NCBI GenBank assembly: GCA_037954235.1
Contig: JBBMOA010000019.1
Coordinates: 11,192,805 to 11,256,804 of the forward strand
Direction: 5' to 3'
From: Aulostomus chinensis
Lineage: Eukaryota; Chordata; Actinopteri; Syngnathiformes; Aulostomidae
Length of the DNA: 64,000 bases
Part shown: positions 9,343-22,581 of the stretch, piece by piece
Position numbering within the stretch: position 1 is the stretch's first letter
Layout of the letters: every line of letters starts with the position of its first letter
Made by a program: the position numbers and the translations under genes
Notes under the pieces: model-generated
Told to the model about the DNA's origin: nothing
Database searches by the model: none
The model's input: the letters and a program-made list of their open reading frames with translations, nothing else

Positions 9343-12300
9343 ATGGAGGGCAGCACTAGCGTGAGGAAATCTCTGTCTGGGACGCTCGTTCCTTCAGCCG
9401 TAACTACAGTTGCTGTTCGACAGCAACCCGAGGAGAAGGACAATGGAAAGCTGAAGAGGAAGGTACTCGACGAAGAAGACTATATTGAGGTAACTAAATG
9501 ATACCAGCCATTAAGGCCTGGGGGGGAGACGCTATCAGTAACGTTAGCACAACAGCTAAATAGCTAACTGTTATGCTAACGTTCAAGTGGGGATCAAGTC
9601 ATTTGAGTACTTTTGGTAACCCGTGTGGAAAAATCGAAACGTTATTAATCATAGGTCCTCTTTTCGTTAATGTGAATGAATAATTGTGGGATAGAAGCCA
9701 TGTGGGAGTCACATCTTGGTTTGATAGCAGTCTAAGTTACGTGTGACGTTAGACTCTGTAAACTTAATATTATCTTGACTTGATTTTCGAATTAATTATT
9801 GATAATTTCGATTGTCTTGTCTCTTTCAAGAGTAGGCAGCAACTCGGTAATGGTCATCATAAGTGTAAATGGCTGCTCCTCATTTGTGAAGATGGAGTTT
9901 TCTCCCTCAGTCATAAATAATATTAAGCGGAAATGTTTCGGGTTCGTTGAATTAATGTGAACATTGTGCGGATTTTTCATCCACGAATTAAAAAAAAAAG
10001 TTTGCCTTAAATGTAAATATCTTAAGGAAGAATGTTATATACATATTAATAATTGATATAATACCTGCAGACATACTTAAAGTGACATCTGCTTGAAAGT
10101 GTTCAAGTAATTTGCTTTCTTGTTTTTTTTTGTTTGTTTGTTTGTTTGTTTTTTGGTAAAGAGGCAATGAAATGTTTCATTGTGTCCGTGCTTTTCTTCT
10201 CCCAGAGTTTAGAGAAGATCATCCAGAGGGACTTCTTCCCAGATGTCACAAAACTGCAAGCTCAGAAAGACTATCTTGATGCAGAAGAAAATGGAGACCT
10301 TGAGAGAATGCGAGAAATATCCATACGTTATGGATCTTCTTTGACGAAATCTACGCCACGATCCTCTGCACCCTGTGAGTAAGATGAGGAGCTGAACTGG
10401 AGGCAGTACTTTCATGTTATTATGTCTTACTGACAAAAGAAATGGACATTTAGTTTTGACTTTTCTGCCTTGTGTAAACAAGTGTTTAGACTAATTAGTG
10501 CTTATATACTATGAGAAGTACACGTTATAGGAGTAAAATATTTGTGCAGTCCCCCTGAATGGGTTTCACCTAAATTCTTTCTTTTATCTGTGTGTGTAAG
10601 ACGTGACACCAGCTAGCTTTGAGACTCCAGTTGGTCGGGCAGGATCTCCCTCCTCCACTCACAGCACCAAAGGCACAGATGGCGGTAAATAAGAACATTT
10701 GAGATGAAAAACACTCATAATACTGGATGTTCAGATATTTATCTGTGTTTTATCATAATATTGATGTTTTATAAATAGAAAGCAAAGACCTGGACAAGGA
10801 AGAGAAAGAGCTGCCGTGTCTGGATCGCTTCCTCGCTAAAAATACCAGTGAGGATAATGCATCATTTGAGCAGATTATGGATCTTGCAAAAGACAAGGAG
10901 AAGCTGAAGCATTCCTGGTTGTATGAGGCAGAGGCTGAATTCAAACAGGTATAACTCTTAATTGGATTCTTAATTAGAACTGGCAATAGAAGGTTTTAGC
11001 CTGTTCGTGTGTAGAAAACTAGATCTGATGTTTATGAAGGAGGCTGTCGTTGGTCATATGATTACTGTCAATCAGACAATTACCCTGTGTCTACACTTGA
11101 ACATTTACAAATATTATTTCCAGCGTCATGAGGAGAACCTGGCCTTACCGTCAGCAGAGAAGGCAGCTCTTGAATGTGTTAAAGCCGGACTAGAAACATG
11201 GGAGTACAAAGCCAAGAATGCCCTGATGTATTATCCTGAGGGTAAGGAAGTCAAACTTGGATTAACGGCAGATCAGAAAACAAATCCTGGATTGACTGAA
11301 ACATTTAATTCCGAATGTCTGTCTCTCAAATCAGGTGTTAAAGATGATGATAGCATCTTTAAGAAGCCGAGGGAGGTGGTTCACAAGAACACTCGCTTTT
11401 CTGGAGATCCCTTCAGCAAAGCTCTCAATAAAAGCCAGATTCAACAGGCTGCAGCACTCAATGCACAGGTAAATTATATGAAGAATGACATGTTAAGGTA
11501 TCACAAAATCAATCTGACTGTAGCTCTGGGAATTGCTCCATGTTCACTTCATATGACTTGCTGATAAATCCTGTTGTCTGGCCAGTTCAAGCAGGGTAAA
11601 GTGGGACCAGACGGGAAGGAGCTCATCCCACATGATTCTCCAACAGTGAATGGATATGGCTTTGAAAGGACGCCCTCCCCTGCCCCTGGTAAGCAAATCC
11701 TCACATCCTCTAGTCCTGAGACAGATTGAAGCTTGGCTAGATGAACAATGTTATCTAGTTTGGAGTTTTAACAGCTTTGTCTGTCCTCTTAGGTGTAGCT
11801 GAGTCCCCTCTGATGACGTGGGGGGAGATAGAGAGCACCCCGTTTCGACTGGATGGATCAGACACCCCTTATGTTGAGAGGAACCATGGTCCATCATTTA
11901 AGGTAATAATGGTCCCATTTTTCAACACTTAAGGTTATATTTGTAGCATTTGTGTGTCTATTTGATAGTTTATAACACTACTGACAAAAAAATAGTGTTA
12001 CTTTGACTTTTTAGTTTGTAGCATGCTACAAACTTACATCCTCCTTTTTACAAAAGGAAAAATGATCACGAGCAACTTGGCTGAATATATTTTTATTAAA
12101 AAATTTTTGCAGGGGTAAGGATTCTGCATCATTGTCATGTAGCCTTTGTTCAGTCCCAATTAGTATACTACTCCAGCATTCTGTTGTCCCTGCTTCTGTT
12201 TGCACTCAGGACCCGTGGGAGCTCAAGTGATGGCAGTTATAAGCAATTTCATATTTTCACTGCTTTTGTTTTACACCTCCGTGTACGACACACACAACAC

Positions 12301-13098
12301 AACTAAAAGCCCTTTCACAATCTGGGATCATTTTTAAAGCTCATTGGTAGCTGCAATTACATGTAAATCAGGACAAGTTGAGCCTCAAAATATGCTGTTT
12401 CCGATAGATTCCAGAGCCAGGAAGACGAGAGAGACTGGGTTTAAAGATGGCCAACGAAGCTGCTGCCAAAAATCGTGCAAAGAAACAGGAGGCATTGCGA
12501 AAGGCCACGGAGAACCTTGCAAGGTAAAGGCATTTGACCGTCTACTCGTGTCTGCTTCCGGAACAACACATCAATACATTTATTTAGTTCTTTCCATAAG
12601 AGGAACATTTTGGTTAGAATTTCAAATTTCAATGTATGTGCCAACTTTGTGGGGAAATGTGCTTACTTGCTGTCCTTGCCAGAGCCAGACAGGAAGATGG
12701 ATATCATTCTTGCCTCTGTAAGAGGTGTATTTCCAAAGAAGTCGCAGCGTTCTTATAATTTCCTCTGCCTAGTGTGTCGGTGTAACTTCACTGACTGCTG
12801 TAACCTTTTCTGTTGCAGTCTTACACCTAAAGGTCTGAGCCCGGCTCTCACCCCCGCCCTGCAGAGACTTGTAAATCGAACATCCAGCAAATACACGGAC
12901 AAAGCACTAAGAGCAAGTTACACCCCGTCGCCCTCACACAGAGTTGTTGGTTGCAAGTCTCCTTTTGGCGACCCTTCAACTCCTTCAGGAACACCTACGC
13001 CAAACAAAGCCAAGACGCCCAGCAATCAGGACTTTACGTCTCTCACAGACGACCTGCTTCAGCTTCCCAAGAGACGGAAAGCATCAGATTTTTTCTGA
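9343..13098 (+). CDS. ess2: Splicing factor ESS-2 homologue (DGCR14)
   Basis: There are ten coding exons: 9343-9489, 10206-10374, 10601-10684, 10779-10948, 11124-11241, 11335-11468, 11586-11688, 11793-11902, 12408-12523 and 12819-13098. All have GT-AG junctions and together give 476 aa, the same length as human ESS2. Family landmarks in order are VLDEEDYIE, IQRDFFPDVTKLQAQKDYL, AEENGDLERMREI, YVTPASFETP, KAKNALMYYPEG, VVHKNTRF, AAALNAQFKQGKVGPDGKEL, MTWGEIESTP, GLKMANEAAAKNRAKKQEAL, and the C-terminal LLQLPKRRKASDFF. ESS2 is a nuclear protein of the spliceosomal C complex. An in-frame upstream ATG at 9223 exists, but it would add 40 residues absent from the human protein and would place the CRE-like site inside the coding exon, so 9343 is chosen. 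Its neighbours gsc2 and dgcr2 repeat the 22q11.2 order. No TSSK gene lies between gsc2 and ess2. Confidence 0.95.
12013..12034. repeat. Perfect 22-bp palindrome in ess2 intron 8
   Basis: AGTTTGTAGCATGCTACAAACT is its own reverse complement with no spacer. It lies in an intron, about 110 bp after exon 8. Confidence 0.9.
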
Positions 13099-14716
13099 GA
13101 GGGGCAGTTTTCTCTCCTGGAATTTGGGGGGGGGGGGGCGCGATACAAACTTCTTACATAGTAAACAAAGTGAAACATTCAATACCCAGTTTCCTCTTAC
13201 GGCTGGATGATTGCATTGAGAAACAGTCGGCTCAAGACTTTGTACAGATTTATTTGGTACATTTTTTCACAGACAGATTCATGTAGATTCCTGTGAAAGT
13301 ATTTAATTATTTGCTCATTTTATTTTTTTAATGTATAATGTCATGCTAAAATGATTTTTATTTCAGTTGTTTCTACAAACTCCCTGCCACACGCCCAGCT
13401 ACACATGCTCAGATATACTTGTATTCCATGATTATGACCCTGTTGTTATTTTTGAGTATCGTGCATACAAATGAGATATCGACACATAGCAGCTAAAGAG
13501 CCATCATCAAGCTTTCTGTACCTGTTGCCATGGAACCTCAGCGTTTCTCTGCACCAGAGCAGTAACTCAGAAGGACATGTTTCCATGCAGCAGCTTTCGC
13601 TAATCTCACTTTGTTATTCTGAACATTTTTGGGGTCAGATGACTCACTGATGGGCAAATGATGGACTTTTCTTCCGTGTTTCTTTTTGCAACATGTCCAT
13701 TTAAAAGTTTAAAAATGTAGTGTGCATACCTGGACTGAACAAGTTGAAAAATATTTTTTACATAAAAACGTTTGCAACATTCTACTGCCATGTGCTGTAA
13801 TTTTGGGGACACTTGCATTGATTTTTCTGTTTCCTGTCTATCTCCTGTTGAGGAATAACAGTATGACTTGTTTTACTGATGCGCTGGACGAGTCAGCAGC
13901 CCTGTATTCTCCTGTGTTTTTCACCGCATTTTTACCTGATGACATGTTTAGAGTCCAAGTCACAAACAGCTGCTTCTTGATTTACAACTTGACCTTTCCG
14001 TGAAGTCATAGATCATGGGTTGGTGTTTTCATAATGAGAAATTTCATCATGGTGCAAGTCAAAAACCATATTTAATCCTTTGAAAACCTAACATACTTAG
14101 ACGGACACATAAGTCATTTAATGTTGGTACAGATATGGTTTCTACTTCGGTTTTGTTCCTGTCAAAGGGTTTTTCCCGTCTCTCCATACTAGCCATGAAA
14201 CAATCTTTTATGATGCCTCTTTTCACTTTAATATTTTAATTTCTGTGGTTCATTTACTGGCATTGGTGTGATTTTTATGGTAAAGAAAAAAATGATTCCT
14301 CGTTACATATGTACAGCCCGTGACTCCAGCCACTGAGCAGTATTGTTTGCCCCTTCCTGAAAGCCCACTCTTGTGATTGGCTGGCTTCTTAGAATGCAGC
14401 AGAGACATCACGACCTCTTATCATAACAGGAGTTTGCTATCTGAGGTCTCCTGACATGAAAACACCCTCAACGGTGCAACGTTCACAAAGAGAGATCCAG
14501 GGGTAGTTACAGTTTCCTGGTGTGATCCTTGTGATGCATTAAGACGCATCAAATCTGAACAGCTCATTGAGTCTCAAGACTACACATATAGCCAGCTCCC
14601 GTTGAACAAACATTTTCAAAATTCGCAGCTTGAATCTTTGTGAGGACAGAAAAGATCCAAATATGTATGTGGAGGTACTAAAAAATGATTGTTGAACTTG
14701 CAAAATGTAAAGGTTT
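13099..14716 (+). other. ess2 3' UTR and downstream sequence
   Basis: This is AT-rich, T-rich sequence after the ess2 stop, with a short G tract at 13127-13138. No coding signal is seen. I could not place a single convincing poly(A) signal close to the stop; AATAAA occurs only further on (15415, 15761). Confidence 0.4.
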
Positions 14717-15106
14717 TGTAAACCAACTCCATCCATCCATTTTCTTCCACTTATCCTGTTAAGGGTCACGGGGGTGGCTGGAGCCTATCCCAGCAGCCTT
14801 CAGGCGAGAGCTGGGGTTCACCCTGGACAGGTCACCAGTCCATCACAGGACCAACACATAGAGACAGACAACCATTCACACTCACAGTCACACCTACGGT
14901 CAATTTAGAGTATCAATCAGCCTCGTCCCCTCTTGATGTCTTTGGACTGTGGGAGGAAGCTGGAGTACCAGAGAGAACCCACACAGGAACAGGGAGAACA
15001 TGCAGACTCACACAGAAAGATCCTGTGATGGAGCCGGGGCTCGAACCTGGAACCTTCTTGCTGTGAGGCCACAGTGCTGACCACTGTGCTGCTGTAAACC
15101 AACTCC
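14717..15106 (-). mobile_element. Full-length SINE-like element with 14-bp target duplication
   Basis: The element runs 14731-15092 on the minus strand and is flanked by a perfect direct repeat, TGTAAACCAACTCC, at 14717-14730 and 15093-15106. The duplication defines the element ends and shows insertion by target-primed retrotransposition. The minus strand reads from an A/B-box-bearing head (CAGTGGTCAGCACTG, GGTTCGAGCCC) to GAAGAAAATGGATGGAT. It is close in sequence to the copy at 8238-8615. Confidence 0.85.
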
Positions 15107-16390
15107 GATGGAGCCAATTATTCTGACCACATATTGGTTCTGCGTAGCGGAATCTGTTGCAGACGTCTGGCACAAAGAAGGAGTTTCAAATGCTTGTGGA
15201 TTAGACTATTTGTTTTAAAACTGGAGAAACGGACTTTAGTAAAACATGAAGAAGACATTATTTTTAGTGGGTTCATTAAAACTATTGTTCCAGCCCGCTG
15301 CACCTGTCAAGAGTTCTCTAGATAACTAGTGTTACAGTTTGACCTGTGACCCATCTCCCAAGGTTGGATTGTTGTGAGAAGAGTAGGTTTGCCATTTAAA
15401 AAAAACCCAACATGAATAAATGTAGAACATAAATTCATATTTAAGCATTTGTCTTAGTAACACAGCCCTTTCACAGCTGACAGTTTGACAGGTCATAGCA
15501 CAAAGAAGTAACTAGGTTCTTGTTCAACTAGTACATATAGAGTAACTCGCGATACTTTGCTCCCAATAAGGATAGTATGATGGTACAGTTCTGCCATGGT
15601 AAATATTTTACAAGACAATTAATCTGTGATACATCAGGAAATCTGTGTAACTGAATAAGAAATTTCTCTTAAAATGCAGTGTGTGTGTTTGTGTGTGTGT
15701 GTATTGATATATTGCATTATGAGATCAGTTAAAAAAATATTCTGACAATTCTGACCCCTAAATAAAGAAGGCAGATATAATATCATGACATTGTTTGGTC
15801 AACCTTTAGGATGAGCTTTTAAAATAAGTTCCTTATTGGAAGAATAAGCGTATTTGTTAATTAAACAAAGGCTATACAATTGTTAACTTGAGGTGCTCAC
15901 TTGTATGACTTTTAATTAGTAAACTGCATAATGGGTATTGACTGATTATCATCTTGTGTAATTATGTGTTTTTCTATTTGACTACTGGAAATAAGAAATG
16001 AATAAAGTGTGCTGCTTTTGCTCTGCTTTGGCCGCCTCTAGAATTTGTGTTTATCTAACTTTTGACACCGTTTTCTTTTCCATAAATCGGTTTCGAATAT
16101 CGGTTATCATCTCCTTGCCTCCTGATAGTAACGGTTTCGGGGTGTGTGTTGGCAGCTGCTGTGTGTGTTGGCTCTTGCGTGATACAGAGCTCCGAACCGT
16201 GCCAGCCGTCACTTCTATACAACGAATATACAACGATATCCACTCACTATCATTTATGAATATTCTGAGTTGGATTCAACACATCATGATAATCTCAACC
16301 GATACCCCCCTCGGTTGTCTTGTCCCGGCGAATATAATCGGTGAAACTCCGCCCCGAACCTCCAGCTGATAGCGTTGCATGTTTGGGATT
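15107..16390. other. Intergenic sequence between ess2 and dgcr2
   Basis: No gene or repeat is recognised apart from a short GT tract near 15679-15703. The right end becomes CG-richer from about 16330 as it enters the dgcr2 promoter. Confidence 0.4.
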
Positions 16391-16399
16391 GTTGTGATG

Positions 16400-16460
16400 G
16401 GAGGACGCGGCCATCTTGGACAAGCGCCGCTTCTTTGCTGCGAGCAGTAGGGGAGGACGG
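16400..16460 (+). promoter_or_regulatory. dgcr2 promoter with YY1-like site
   Basis: GCGGCCATCTTGG at 16408-16420 matches the YY1 element often found just downstream of TATA-less start sites. It sits in a CG-containing stretch about 280 bp upstream of the dgcr2 ATG, with the leader between them. Confidence 0.5.
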
Positions 16461-16676
16461 ACGACTTAGAGGCAGTTAGCTAACTGCTCTGCTGGGTCAA
16501 CTGCAACCTGGAGCTGGTTACTATGAACCTCATGCGTTGTTTCCCCTCGTTAGCTGTCGCTTTTAGTCCATAAAAATGAAGGAAAATAGTATGAAGCGTT
16601 CAACGTTATAAACCCGAGGGGGTGGAGGCCGTGCGGATCCGCTGTATGTTTTACATTTCTGGATAGAGGAGTTACT

Positions 16677-16691
16677 ATGAATGGAGGATAA
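16677..16691 (+). other. Upstream mini-ORF abutting the dgcr2 start codon
   Basis: ATG AAT GGA GGA TAA ends immediately before the dgcr2 ATG, in the same frame. A second upstream ATG at 16681 opens a different frame that overlaps the start and ends at 16755. The dgcr2 ATG itself has T at position -3, a weak context. Translational damping or reinitiation is inferred. Confidence 0.55.
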
Positions 16692-19600
16692 ATGTTGCCA
16701 AAGGCTGACAGCAGCGGTTTCGTCCTCTTCTCTCTTCTCTTTGTCCTCACATTAACGGACCCACCACGGACAGGTAAATACATCCAAGTTGTATCTTTTC
16801 TTATGTAAACAAGCCAAGAATAACCGCACATGCAACGTTAGCATCGAGCCAAAGTAGACGATCTGGCGAAGAGGCCTACTAGACCAGGGGCTCGAGTCGT
16901 TTTTAAACCGCTGTTGTGCTGCTGCTGGGCGGGTTTACATGGTCGCCTCGCTGTCGGTACTGAGGTGGTGAATTGCATTAAAATCGGTATAGTAAAAGCT
17001 CAAGTTGGTACGATTGTTAAGCAGTCGACACGGGTGCGTAATCTCCTGAATTTTTTAAAAAGGCTTCTTTTCCTTTATAAATTCCCGTTTTTATTATCAT
17101 ACGTTATATTTAGTTGGACTTTTAACTCAGCAGAGATGTGTTGGGAAATTGTGTCACATTTGACTCATATTTTTAACTGCGCGTTTCGTCCTGATGATGT
17201 GTGCTCAGTTTAGCATCCACTTCTCGCTTGGCTGTAATTTGAAAGGCATGTTAGGGATTCATGCTCCTGCAGCAGGAACACGGCTTTTCTACTCTCATCC
17301 GCTAATAGCTGCACAACTAAAACAGCTTTCTCTATAGTGAAAATGTCTTGGACCATATTTATATGATAAGTAGATGAAAGCCGTATTTTCCACCTCAAGT
17401 CGATGTTATTTTCTCAAAGCTAGACACGCATATTGATGACAACATATGGTTCACAGTTTAACCAATACAATACAATAAATAACACTTCCATCGCATATTT
17501 GTGTGGTATTAGTTGCCCGCCCTGCAAAATCATGCAACCACTTCCACTTTAATCACTACTCTTCCACTGAATGTTTTTGTGTTTATTAATTAAACAGTTG
17601 TAGTGTTGTATTATCTAAACAGAGAAATGATTGGAGGCATGTCCTGAAATGTGGCTTTATAAGTAGATACCTTTTTTTTCTTGAATCCATCAAAACAACA
17701 AGAAGACAAATATATCTTTTTTTTTTCTTCATTTGAGTATCATCGTTGATAGAAGCAACACATCCATTGAACCCGCAGTCAATCATGTGATCATTTTTGA
17801 TTCAAAGGAGTCAAACAAAACCTCAACATGTTTCTTCTTACTCCCTGTCTCTGTCTTGCCCTTGGGCAGAAATTATTTTTGTTTTCAGATGTTCTTTATG
17901 GTTAATTTCACGTAATTGTAGAGCGTAATCAACTGTTATTATTGGTCTCTTCAAGGGAGAGTGAATTACGGTGCTGTAACTCGAACTAACACCTTTTGTG
18001 TATACAACTTGAGCGAGTAACTGGAAAAGCAAATCTCAGCTGTCATCCACATTTCATGCCGTGTGCCACAAATAGAACTTTGCTTGGGCTTCACTTGTTT
18101 CAAAATATTTGGCTTGTATTTTTTGGCTGATTCATCATGCCTGGGCTCCGATGAGAGGAATCCCTGTTTTCATGCATTTTGCACTAAATCAGTTAAGGGG
18201 GGGTGCGATCTTGTCGAGCATGCAGGCGTTCATCACATGCAAGGTGGGCTTCCTGGAACTTTAGGTCATCATGACTTGGATATAATCCAGTGTACTGTAA
18301 CATGATTTTAAAAACACTTTTAATTTAAATATATCGCTGAAGTCTGTCTTTTAGAAGGAATTGCTATGATTATGGACATGTTCCATGGTTAGCTATGTGT
18401 TTGTCATATGACTGGTTTAGGTAGTTGCCATGATATAAAAACATGGATTCCAGGCAGATTGCAACTTGAAATTATGCCTGATCAGAAATACATTGCCCAT
18501 TTATTTTTCCTACCTTCTTGCTAAACCAAACCGAAGAAATCTTGTCAAGCCTCCAACTCCCCGTAAATCACGGGGACGGCTCAAGAGCACTTAATCATGT
18601 TCGATACCACGCCTGGAGTATCTGCAGACACCAATGATGTGTCCCTTCTTAGCAGTTAATAATGCTGGAGGACTTTGCTTCATCTGCTGTCTAAAACATG
18701 TAAATGGTAAGCAAATTTTTAACTGTACTTCTCTACAGGTGGAGATCTGAGATCAGAGTAGGACAACCTATTAAAATAAGACAGATGAAAGGCCAGCAAG
18801 CAAATCACTGGGATTAGTTTATTGCAGTGTAATGGCCAATCTTGTCTTCCTCAGAGACGATCAATGCTGGTCTGGTTGGGACCTCTAGGTAGAGTCCTCC
18901 CTCAAATATTCCCTTCACTGTTTGTTTGTAAGCAGTTGAGCATGTCTACTTAATCAGTCACTGCCATTGTATTCTCATAGTTGTTCCAAAACCCGTGATC
19001 AGGCTGTTTTGGTCTATGTGAACACAGCAGTTTAATTCAGATTGGGATGAATCAAGTGGGCCGAGATGACAAAGAGAGTGCACTCAGCTTGCTAGTCGTC
19101 TGTTTGCAGTTAGAACTCGGTCAACTGAAGCAACTGTAGAACATTTCATAGCAACATTTGCAATTCAGGATTATTTTCTAAGGCTCATAATTGATTCATG
19201 ATATGATATGAAAAGGTTTAATGGGAGCAGCAGCACCTCACAACATAAATGACCAACAAAGCAGGCTATATTTATTTATTCGGGAAAATGGGGCCAATAT
19301 GATACAATATATTTGACAGTATGTGTATTGGAGAGTGTTTTTTAAATGGATCGGAGAAATTTTGATCGTGCGAGAGCAGTAATCTAATTAGTGATGTGTT
19401 CAAAATAAATCAAAAATGCCCAAATGTATATATTTACATTTTGTCAGATCAATCCAGTTCCCTTTGTGAGTTTTGTGGGTTTGATTTTGGACACTGACGT
19501 TGTATCCGGTGAGCAGCAGAACTTTTTTTGTGAATGGCATTTGTTTACAACTTTTGGCCACCGGTGAATGTTTGAACACAAACAAACAGAGGCACAGTTG

Positions 19601-21676
19601 CAGCTGTTGTATAATTTTAGCCACTGAATCGGAACAAACCAAACATGCTACAGGTGTACAAAGCCTGGATTAGCCTGGACTACTTCAATCCAAATACAAA
19701 ATAAGCAAGGAGGTTCAGCACCATGAACTTAGTATGGTTAGTACATAATTGAAAATGAATGTCAGTCTGCGGAGTTAAATGCGTCACAATCTGTTTTATT
19801 TCCTTGTATTAGTGCGATGCACCATTGCTATGAGGAGGAAGAAATCAGCTGAAGGGAGCTGAGGGACAGACATGACCTTCAGACTTTAATTCCTTCACAT
19901 CTGAAATGTTTTGCAACATCTTGTTTCTGCTGCTGCTCTTTTGTGTTGCTCAATAGTTGAAAGTAGGCTGGAGTCTTATCAAGGTATTATGGTATTATAG
20001 CGCAAGGCACGCGTCACCAGAGAGCAACCTCCACACTGAATGACAGGGGTGGGAATCTGTGCACCTTTGATTCCAAGTCAGAGGGCAACAATTTGATTAC
20101 ACTGTTAATGACTCAGCCCAGTTTATGATGTGTACTTGCTACTTTAAAAACACAGAGCATGTGGGTATTAACCCGTAATGAAAATAAATTGATGGATTTG
20201 GCAGCTATCACTTATTAAACACTGTTCAACAAGACTGCTCATACTATCCTGCCACAGGTCAGCACTCCCAAACATTGTGAAAGTTTAAAATAATTTTTCC
20301 TTTTATTCTAAAACATTTGTAGAAATCCATAAAATGTTTTATTTATGGCATTTTTTTCCTCTTCATAAATGACAGATTATTTGTCCATCAAACCAATACA
20401 GATATTTAAAAAATGACAGATTAGCTGATGTTATTGTGCATTCTTATCAAGTTTGGAAAGGAAAGTCCTTATCCATCTACCAGCCCTGATGATTATTATT
20501 ATTATTAGGTGTTTTGTTAAGCAGTTTCAACGTGCATCACATGAGAAACAAAACTCCTGATAAGCGACACATCATTTTCGGCCCCCAAATTCGCTGTATG
20601 TTCTTTTTAGAATGTCGAAAAACTAAAGGTATTCAAATGAAGTGTCTCCTTTCATCCACCCAGTGCAGAGATAATACATAATCATGAGATAGAAAAGACT
20701 AGATGACCATTCAGACTGGCTGCTTTTAGCGGTGAGTCTCAGCGTCCGTGAATCATCAGGGTGATGCAGCACATACATGGCCAGTTTACTGTGCCGCTGT
20801 TGCTCTCCGGGGGAACGGAGTTAGGGAAGTTGCTCATTCTTGTGTTCCTGTTGGTTATGTAAGACATGCAGAGGGTCACTTCTCTCAGGGTAGCCAGGGT
20901 TCATTCATTTCTAGAGTTGGCTTCACAAAAATAGATTGTTATTCCGCCCATGGCCTGCAGAGTGTAAATATTAGAAAAACACAGACCCAGGCCAGTTATC
21001 ATTCATCAGCCATTCATGCTGATGCTGTGTGCAGGCGCTAACCACAGCAGGGAGAAACTGAATGTGAGCATGGAAGTCATGAAGCTCTCAGCAGTTGACC
21101 ATTCAAACACTCAAATCACCAGACAGATGAGATCACGACAGAGGAAGTGTACTCCATTTCTTTTGATCTGGAGATGCACAAGCTGTACCTTCATCATGTA
21201 ACAACTGATACCCTCAGTAGAAGGCTGGTGCTATCTGAATAAATTCCACTGGTGTGTGTGCTGCAGCAGCGCTGTTATTAGGGTAGCATGAATACTGATG
21301 CGTGCACGCAGGCAGCACGTCCCTACTCAGACAGCACTAACATCCTCAACAGGAGTAATAACCTGCTGCGTTTACTCTGCTACTAACAGCTTCCTGGAAA
21401 AACACAAACTTGACAACCTACGGCTTCCTGAATTTCTCATTTAACGATCAAGTCATGTGGAATATGCTGATGTTAGTCAGATTTGAGGAGCTTTGTACAT
21501 ACAGCATATTCAGAATATGCATCTCAAATCTGCGTTAACATCAGTTAGGCTCTTGAAGCACATGTTATTCTGCCTGTTCAAGACCAGATGCTTTAGCTTA
21601 ATGCTACCTTGCAGACTGCTAACAAGCAAGATAATGTAGCTCCTCTAATTTCCCGAAATATGAGTATTATTACTCA

Positions 21677-21720
<44 letters not shown>

Positions 21721-22532
21721 AAAAAAGCAAGGAAACTGTAAAATAGCACTTGACATTACTTCCTCTTCTTTCAGTAATACACATTATAAGACATTATATC
21801 TGTATTCTCCTAGAAAGTGTGTCATACATCAACCAGAGAGGAGGGCAACAACAAAAGTGAACTTTAGTTCCGCCCTTAATCTTGCTGACAAGTCTAGCTA
21901 GTCAGAATCTGTTACGTCTGCATGTAAAAACAGAAATATTAGTTTTCCGTTGCCATGCATTTTTATATGCCATGTATATTATTATTCAGAATATGAATCA
22001 ATTTTGGAAACCTGGAACAATGGTGGAACATGAGTGCTTGTAAACTAGTCAAATTAAGAGTCAGTGTGGGTTTAAAACTAAGAGCCAAAAATATTCAAAC
22101 ACACAGATACTGACGTCATAAATCTCGGATGTATTTGGGATACATGGTCTTGAATGCCATCAATCATTTGACACATACTCAGGTCAAGAGTCTGAGACAG
22201 ATCTGTAATGCCTCTCAATCCACTTAGCTTTAACTAAGATGAGCTGATGTCTGCTTGGGGCTTTCAAAACCTCTTTTGGCAGAGTCAAGGCAATCTGCAT
22301 TAAGATCAGCCTTAAAGGAAGGACCAGGGTTGGATAGCTCGGCCTGCATGTCATACAGAGTGAAAGCAATTATTCTTAAATTGTAGATTTCCAGTCTTCT
22401 CTTCTGAATTTTAAGCGAGACGGTGTGGAAATTAAGGCTGTACCTGGTAGAGCTGATAGAAAGCTGGTTTTGCTGTATAATATTAAAATATAGTGGTATA
22501 AGTTGAGATGCCTTTTATTTGAAAATGGGTTT

Positions 22533-22581
<49 letters not shown>

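Noticed and set aside
20748..21041. 97-codon ORF in dgcr2 intron 1
   Set aside because: No recognisable domain or repetition elsewhere; the length is within chance for 9 kb of intron.
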